A stretch of DNA of 9,199 nucleotides from Betaproteobacteria bacterium (GTDB taxonomy: Bacteria > Pseudomonadota > Gammaproteobacteria > Burkholderiales > Casimicrobiaceae), in the NCBI GenBank assembly GCA_005888955.1, contig VBCS01000100.1:1-9199 (forward strand). Reading direction: 5' to 3'. The position numbers and the translations under genes are program-made. The stretch's first letter is position 1. Every line of letters starts with the position of its first letter. The notes under the pieces are model-generated. The model worked only from the letters and a program-made list of their open reading frames with translations, had not been told where the DNA came from and did no database searches. Of the stretch, positions 6,448 through 9,199 are shown piece after piece.

Positions 6448-7239
6448 ATGGGATACGAGAATATTCTATTCGAGAGCGAAGGCGGGATCGCGCGTATGAC
6501 GCTCAACCGTCCGGAGCGCTTGAACAGCTTCAACGACGCGATGCACACCGAGGTGCGCGATGCGCTCGCACGCGTCAAGGCGGACGCTTCGCTTCGCGTA
6601 TTGCTGCTGACCGGCTCCGGACGCGCCTTCTGCGCCGGGCAGGATCTCGGCGATCGCGCGGTGGCTCCTGGAGCGGAGCCGGTCGATCTCGGCGCGTCGA
6701 TCGAGCGCAACTACCGGCCGCTCGTGCTGGCGCTGCGGCATCTGCCGTTGCCGGTTGTCTGCGCGGTGAACGGCGTCGCCGCCGGTGCCGGCGCGAACAT
6801 CGCACTCGCCTGCGACATCGTCGTCGCCGCCAAGTCGGCGAGCTTCATCCAGGCCTTTTCCAAGATCGGGCTCATTCCCGACTCGGGCGGAACGTACTTT
6901 CTTCCGCGCCTCGTCGGCTCCGCTCGCGCCATCGGTCTGGCGATGCTTGGCGAGCGGCTTATCGCGGAGCAAGCCGCGGAATGGGGACTCATCTGGCAGT
7001 GCGTCGAGGACAACGAGCTGCACGAGACCGTCGAAAAGCTGCTGCGAACCCTGGCAGGCGCACCGACCGCGGGTCTCGCGGCGACCAAGCGCGCGCTGTA
7101 CGCCTCCGCCGAGAATAGCCTGGCAACGCAGCTCGATTTCGAGCGCGATCTGCAGCGCGAGCTGGGCCGGAGCGCCGATTATCAAGAAGGTGTCGCCGCT
7201 TTCACTGCCAAGCGCGCGCCGCGATTCGCCGGACGGTAG
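6448..7239 (+). CDS. paaG: PaaG, ring-1,2-epoxyphenylacetyl-CoA isomerase (enoyl-CoA hydratase/isomerase family)
   Basis: The product is 263 residues of the crotonase fold. PaaG converts the unstable epoxide made by PaaABCE into the seven-membered oxepin-CoA. The PaaG-specific signature AFCAGQDLGDR (60-70) is clear, as is the oxyanion-hole segment NGVAAGAGANIAL (108-120). GLIPDSGGTYFLPR (141-154) contains D145, equivalent to the key aspartate of E. coli PaaG. The glutamates of true hydratases are not at their usual places, which argues for the isomerase over PaaF. GAGGGG at 6436-6441, six bases before ATG 6448, supports the start; a GTG directly before the ATG is also in frame. It lies between paaN and paaI with gaps of about 20 bases, so co-transcription is likely. 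Confidence 0.93.
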   Translation: MGYENILFESEGGIARMTLNRPERLNSFNDAMHTEVRDALARVKADASLRVLLLTGSGRAFCAGQDLGDRAVAPGAEPVDLGASIERNYRPLVLALRHLPLPVVCAVNGVAAGAGANIALACDIVVAAKSASFIQAFSKIGLIPDSGGTYFLPRLVGSARAIGLAMLGERLIAEQAAEWGLIWQCVEDNELHETVEKLLRTLAGAPTAGLAATKRALYASAENSLATQLDFERDLQRELGRSADYQEGVAAFTAKRAPRFAGR

Positions 7240-7260
7240 CGGAACAGGCCGCTTCGAGTC

Positions 7261-7737
7261 ATGGGCCAGCATCACCCCGCAGCGACGTCGCAGGAAGCGC
7301 AGTCGCTCGCCGAGCGCGTCGCTGCGGGCATGTACGCGCGCGACCGCGCGTCGCAGGCGATGGGCATGCGGATCGCCGCGATCGGCCCCGGGTATGCCGA
7401 GCTGACGATGACCGTGCGGGCCGATATGCTCAATGGCCATGCGATTTGCCATGGCGGCTTCATTTTCACGCTCGCCGACAGCGCATTTGCCTTCGCGTGC
7501 AACAGCTACAATCTGACGACGGTCGCGTCGGGCGGGGCGATCGATTTCGTCGCGCCGGCGCGCGAAGGCGATGTTCTGGCCGCGATGGCGCGCGAGCGCA
7601 GCGTCAGCGGTCGCACCGGCGTCTACGACATCGAAGTGACGAACCAGCGCGGCGAAACGGTTGCGTACTTTCGCGGCAAGTCATACCGCATCAAGGGACA
7701 CGTGGTCGAAGACCCGCAGACGCGGGAGCAGGCATGA
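7261..7737 (+). CDS. paaI: PaaI, hotdog-fold acyl-CoA thioesterase of the phenylacetate pathway
   Basis: This 158-residue protein has the PaaI hotdog core: NGHAICHGGFIFTLADSAFAF (58-78), with N58, the HGG turn at 64-66 and catalytic D73 on the central helix, then ASGGAIDFVAPAREGD. PaaI hydrolyses ring-hydroxylated phenylacetyl-CoA and other stalled thioesters, so CoA is not trapped when the pathway backs up. It begins 21 bases after paaG with only a weak GGAAC upstream; M24 is an alternative start, but the first 23 residues align in character with other PaaI N-termini. Its stop overlaps the paaK start by four bases (ATGA). In some literature this gene is called paaD; here it is distinct from the MIP18-type gene above. 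Confidence 0.94.
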   Translation: MGQHHPAATSQEAQSLAERVAAGMYARDRASQAMGMRIAAIGPGYAELTMTVRADMLNGHAICHGGFIFTLADSAFAFACNSYNLTTVASGGAIDFVAPAREGDVLAAMARERSVSGRTGVYDIEVTNQRGETVAYFRGKSYRIKGHVVEDPQTREQA

Positions 7738-9041
7738 CTTCGCGCAAACCCGCTCCCGGCGAGCTCGAGCCGATCGAGACCGCAAGCCGCGACGAGTTGC
7801 AGGCGTTGCAGCTCAAACGCCTGCAGTGGACGCTGCGCCATGCCTACGACCACGTGCGGCATTACCGCGCAGTGTTCGAAGCCGCCGGATTCCACCCCAA
7901 CGACTTGAAGTCACTCGCCGATCTGGCGCGTCTGCCGTTCACGACCAAGAAGGAGTTGCGCGACCACTATCCGTTCGGCATGTTCGCCGTGCCGCGCGAG
8001 CAGGTCGCGCGCATTCACGCTTCATCCGGGACGACCGGCAAGCCGACTGTCGTCGGCTACACGCGAAACGACATCGATATCTGGGCGACGGTGATGGCGC
8101 GTTCGATCCGCGCCGCGGGCGGACGCGCGGGCGACATCGTCCACGTCGCGTACGGCTACGGCCTGTTCACCGGCGGCCTGGGTGCGCACTACGGCGCGGA
8201 GAAGCTGGGCTGCACGGTCATCCCGATGTCGGGCGGCATGACCGAGCGGCAGGTGCAGCTGATCGTCGATTTCAAGCCGGATATCATCATGGTGACGCCG
8301 TCGTACATGCTCGCCATCGCCGAGGAGATGGAGCGGCAGGGTGTCGATCCCAAGACCTGCTCGCTCAAGATCGGCATTTTCGGCGCCGAGCCGTGGACGC
8401 CGACGATGCGCCGCGCGATCGAGGAGAAGCTCGACATCGACGCGATCGACATCTACGGACTCTCGGAAGTGATTGGACCCGGCGTCGCGCAGGAATGCAT
8501 CGAGACCAAGGACGGCCTCACCGTATGGGAAGACCACTTCTATCCCGAGATCGTCGACCCCGAGACCGGCGCGGTGCTGCCCGACGGCGAGAAGGGCGAG
8601 CTCGTATTCACGTCGCTCAGCAAAGAAGCGCTGCCGATCATTCGCTACCGCACGCGCGATCTGACGCGGCTCATGCCGCCGACTGCGCGCTCGATGCGGC
8701 GGATCGAGAAGATCACGGGCCGCTCGGACGACATGCTGATCATCCGCGGCGTCAACGTGTTTCCGACCCAGATCGAGGAGCTGATCCTCAAGCACGCGGC
8801 GCTCGCGCCGCACTACCAGCTCGAGGTCACGCGGCCGACGGTTCTCGACGAGCTGACGGTATTGGTCGAGCGCGCGCCGGGCGCGGGCGGCGCCGACGGC
8901 GACGCGGCGGGCGCGCAGCTCGCGCACCTGGTCAAGAGTCTGATCGGCATCACGGCGGAAGTGCGCGTCGTGCAAAGCGGCGGGATCGAGCGCTCGATAG
9001 GCAAGGCCAAGCGCGTGGTCGACAAGCGGCCGAAGGCGTAG
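7734..9041 (+). CDS. paaK: PaaK, phenylacetate-CoA ligase (AMP-forming)
   Basis: This 435-residue enzyme starts the pathway: phenylacetate + ATP + CoA gives phenylacetyl-CoA + AMP + PPi. Motifs in order: the phosphate loop SSGTTGKP (97-104); AYGYGLFTGGLGAHYG (139-154), typical of PaaK substrate pockets; IFGAEPW (215-221); YGLSEVIGPG (241-250), the adenine-binding A5 region; RYRTRDL (304-310); the hinge TGRSDDMLIIRGVNVFP (328-344); and the C-terminal GKAKR (423-427) carrying the mobile-domain lysine. The ATG overlaps the paaI stop as ATGA, with GGGAG (7724-7728) five bases upstream; the longer open frame reaching back into paaI is rejected. A Gly/Ala-rich loop (382-394) in the C-terminal domain is a modest addition. 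It is the last gene of the cluster. Confidence 0.96.
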   Translation: MTSRKPAPGELEPIETASRDELQALQLKRLQWTLRHAYDHVRHYRAVFEAAGFHPNDLKSLADLARLPFTTKKELRDHYPFGMFAVPREQVARIHASSGTTGKPTVVGYTRNDIDIWATVMARSIRAAGGRAGDIVHVAYGYGLFTGGLGAHYGAEKLGCTVIPMSGGMTERQVQLIVDFKPDIIMVTPSYMLAIAEEMERQGVDPKTCSLKIGIFGAEPWTPTMRRAIEEKLDIDAIDIYGLSEVIGPGVAQECIETKDGLTVWEDHFYPEIVDPETGAVLPDGEKGELVFTSLSKEALPIIRYRTRDLTRLMPPTARSMRRIEKITGRSDDMLIIRGVNVFPTQIEELILKHAALAPHYQLEVTRPTVLDELTVLVERAPGAGGADGDAAGAQLAHLVKSLIGITAEVRVVQSGGIERSIGKAKRVVDKRPKA

Positions 9042-9071
9042 TTCGCGACGTACGGCGAAGCCGCACGCGAA
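9042..9071. terminator. Hairpin between convergent genes, possible terminator
   Basis: Directly after the paaK stop, TTCGCG (9042-9047) pairs with CGCGAA (9066-9071), and inside it CGGC (9053-9056), loop GAA, pairs with GCCG (9060-9063). The internal loop is asymmetric. No real T-tract follows on either strand, so it is not a textbook Rho-independent terminator, but its place between two converging genes fits a bidirectional end. Confidence 0.4.
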
Positions 9072-9087
9072 GGCGTTTGCCCAGCCG

Positions 9088-9199
9088 CTACGCTCGCTCG
9101 ACCCAGCCGTTGACCGTGAACCGTGCATCGCTAAACTGCTTTGACGGCACTACTACCGGCATGATCTCGTGCATGAGCGCAGCATTGAAAAACACGATG
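9088..9199 (-). CDS. C-terminal end of a probable 2-oxoglutarate/Fe(II)-dependent oxygenase (5' part outside window)
   Basis: The minus strand has an open frame from the right edge to a TAG at 9088-9090, giving 36 residues. It reads VFFNAALMHEIMPVVVPSK and later ARFTVNGWVERA. The pattern of a hydrophobic strand, then LxHE.xPV, then an arginine before xxGW is the C-terminus of the 2OG-Fe(II) oxygenase fold (prolyl-4-hydroxylase-like). The histidine (codon 9169-9171) would be the distal iron ligand and the arginine of ARFTVNGW would bind 2-oxoglutarate. With so little visible, the family is a reasoned guess. It converges on paaK and has no evident link to phenylacetate. Confidence 0.62.
   Translation of the reverse strand, partial: IVFFNAALMHEIMPVVVPSKQFSDARFTVNGWVERA

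Noticed and set aside
7446..7733. In-frame upstream extension of paaK into paaI
   Set aside because: PaaK family length and the ATGA junction with a nearby GGGAG support ATG 7734; the extra residues are the out-of-frame reading of paaI.
8022..9128. A 368-codon minus-strand open frame opposite paaK
   Set aside because: Same antisense shadow pattern with Arg/Ala/Asp bias. It also runs through the true convergent gene end at 9088 in a different frame.

Overview
The window is a phenylacetic acid (phenylacetyl-CoA) catabolic gene cluster from a GC-rich proteobacterium. The gene order, the single-domain PaaN and the overall codon bias suggest a betaproteobacterium (Burkholderiales or Rhodocyclales type). 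That taxonomy is an inference from style; there is no marker gene here.

Layout. Positions 1-709 (minus strand) hold the first 236 codons of the repressor gene paaX, cut by the left edge. Only 61 bases separate its ATG from the ATG of paaA on the plus strand. This divergent region carries an inverted repeat (GATACA, 25 bases, TGTATC) over a plausible paaA promoter and is the obvious candidate PaaX operator. From 771 to 4558 runs paaABCDE, the phenylacetyl-CoA 1,2-epoxidase with its Fe-S assembly factor and its reductase. It is interrupted only by an 82-base gap that holds a dispersed-type hairpin repeat. A 202-base structured spacer (4559-4760) follows, then paaN-paaG-paaI-paaK (4761-9041), tightly packed with a four-base overlap between paaI and paaK. 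A hairpin follows paaK, and at 9088 the last 36 codons of an unrelated convergent gene begin, probably a 2-oxoglutarate/Fe(II) oxygenase.

How the genes work together. PaaK activates phenylacetate to phenylacetyl-CoA. PaaABC, fed electrons by PaaE and matured with PaaD, epoxidises the ring. PaaG isomerises the epoxide to the oxepin. After ring hydrolysis, PaaN oxidises the open-chain aldehyde. PaaI is a rescue thioesterase that frees CoA from dead-end thioesters. PaaX releases repression when phenylacetyl-CoA is present, as known in E. coli.

Not in the window: the ring-opening hydratase (normally fused to the dehydrogenase in PaaZ, but this PaaN lacks that domain) and the beta-oxidation enzymes PaaF, PaaH and PaaJ. 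They must be encoded elsewhere or be supplied by other genes. I see no new defence, mobile or biosynthetic system. The points worth a second look are regulatory and structural: the operator that reaches into paaX coding sequence, the structured spacer that splits the cluster, the inserted repeat, and the TTG start of paaE.
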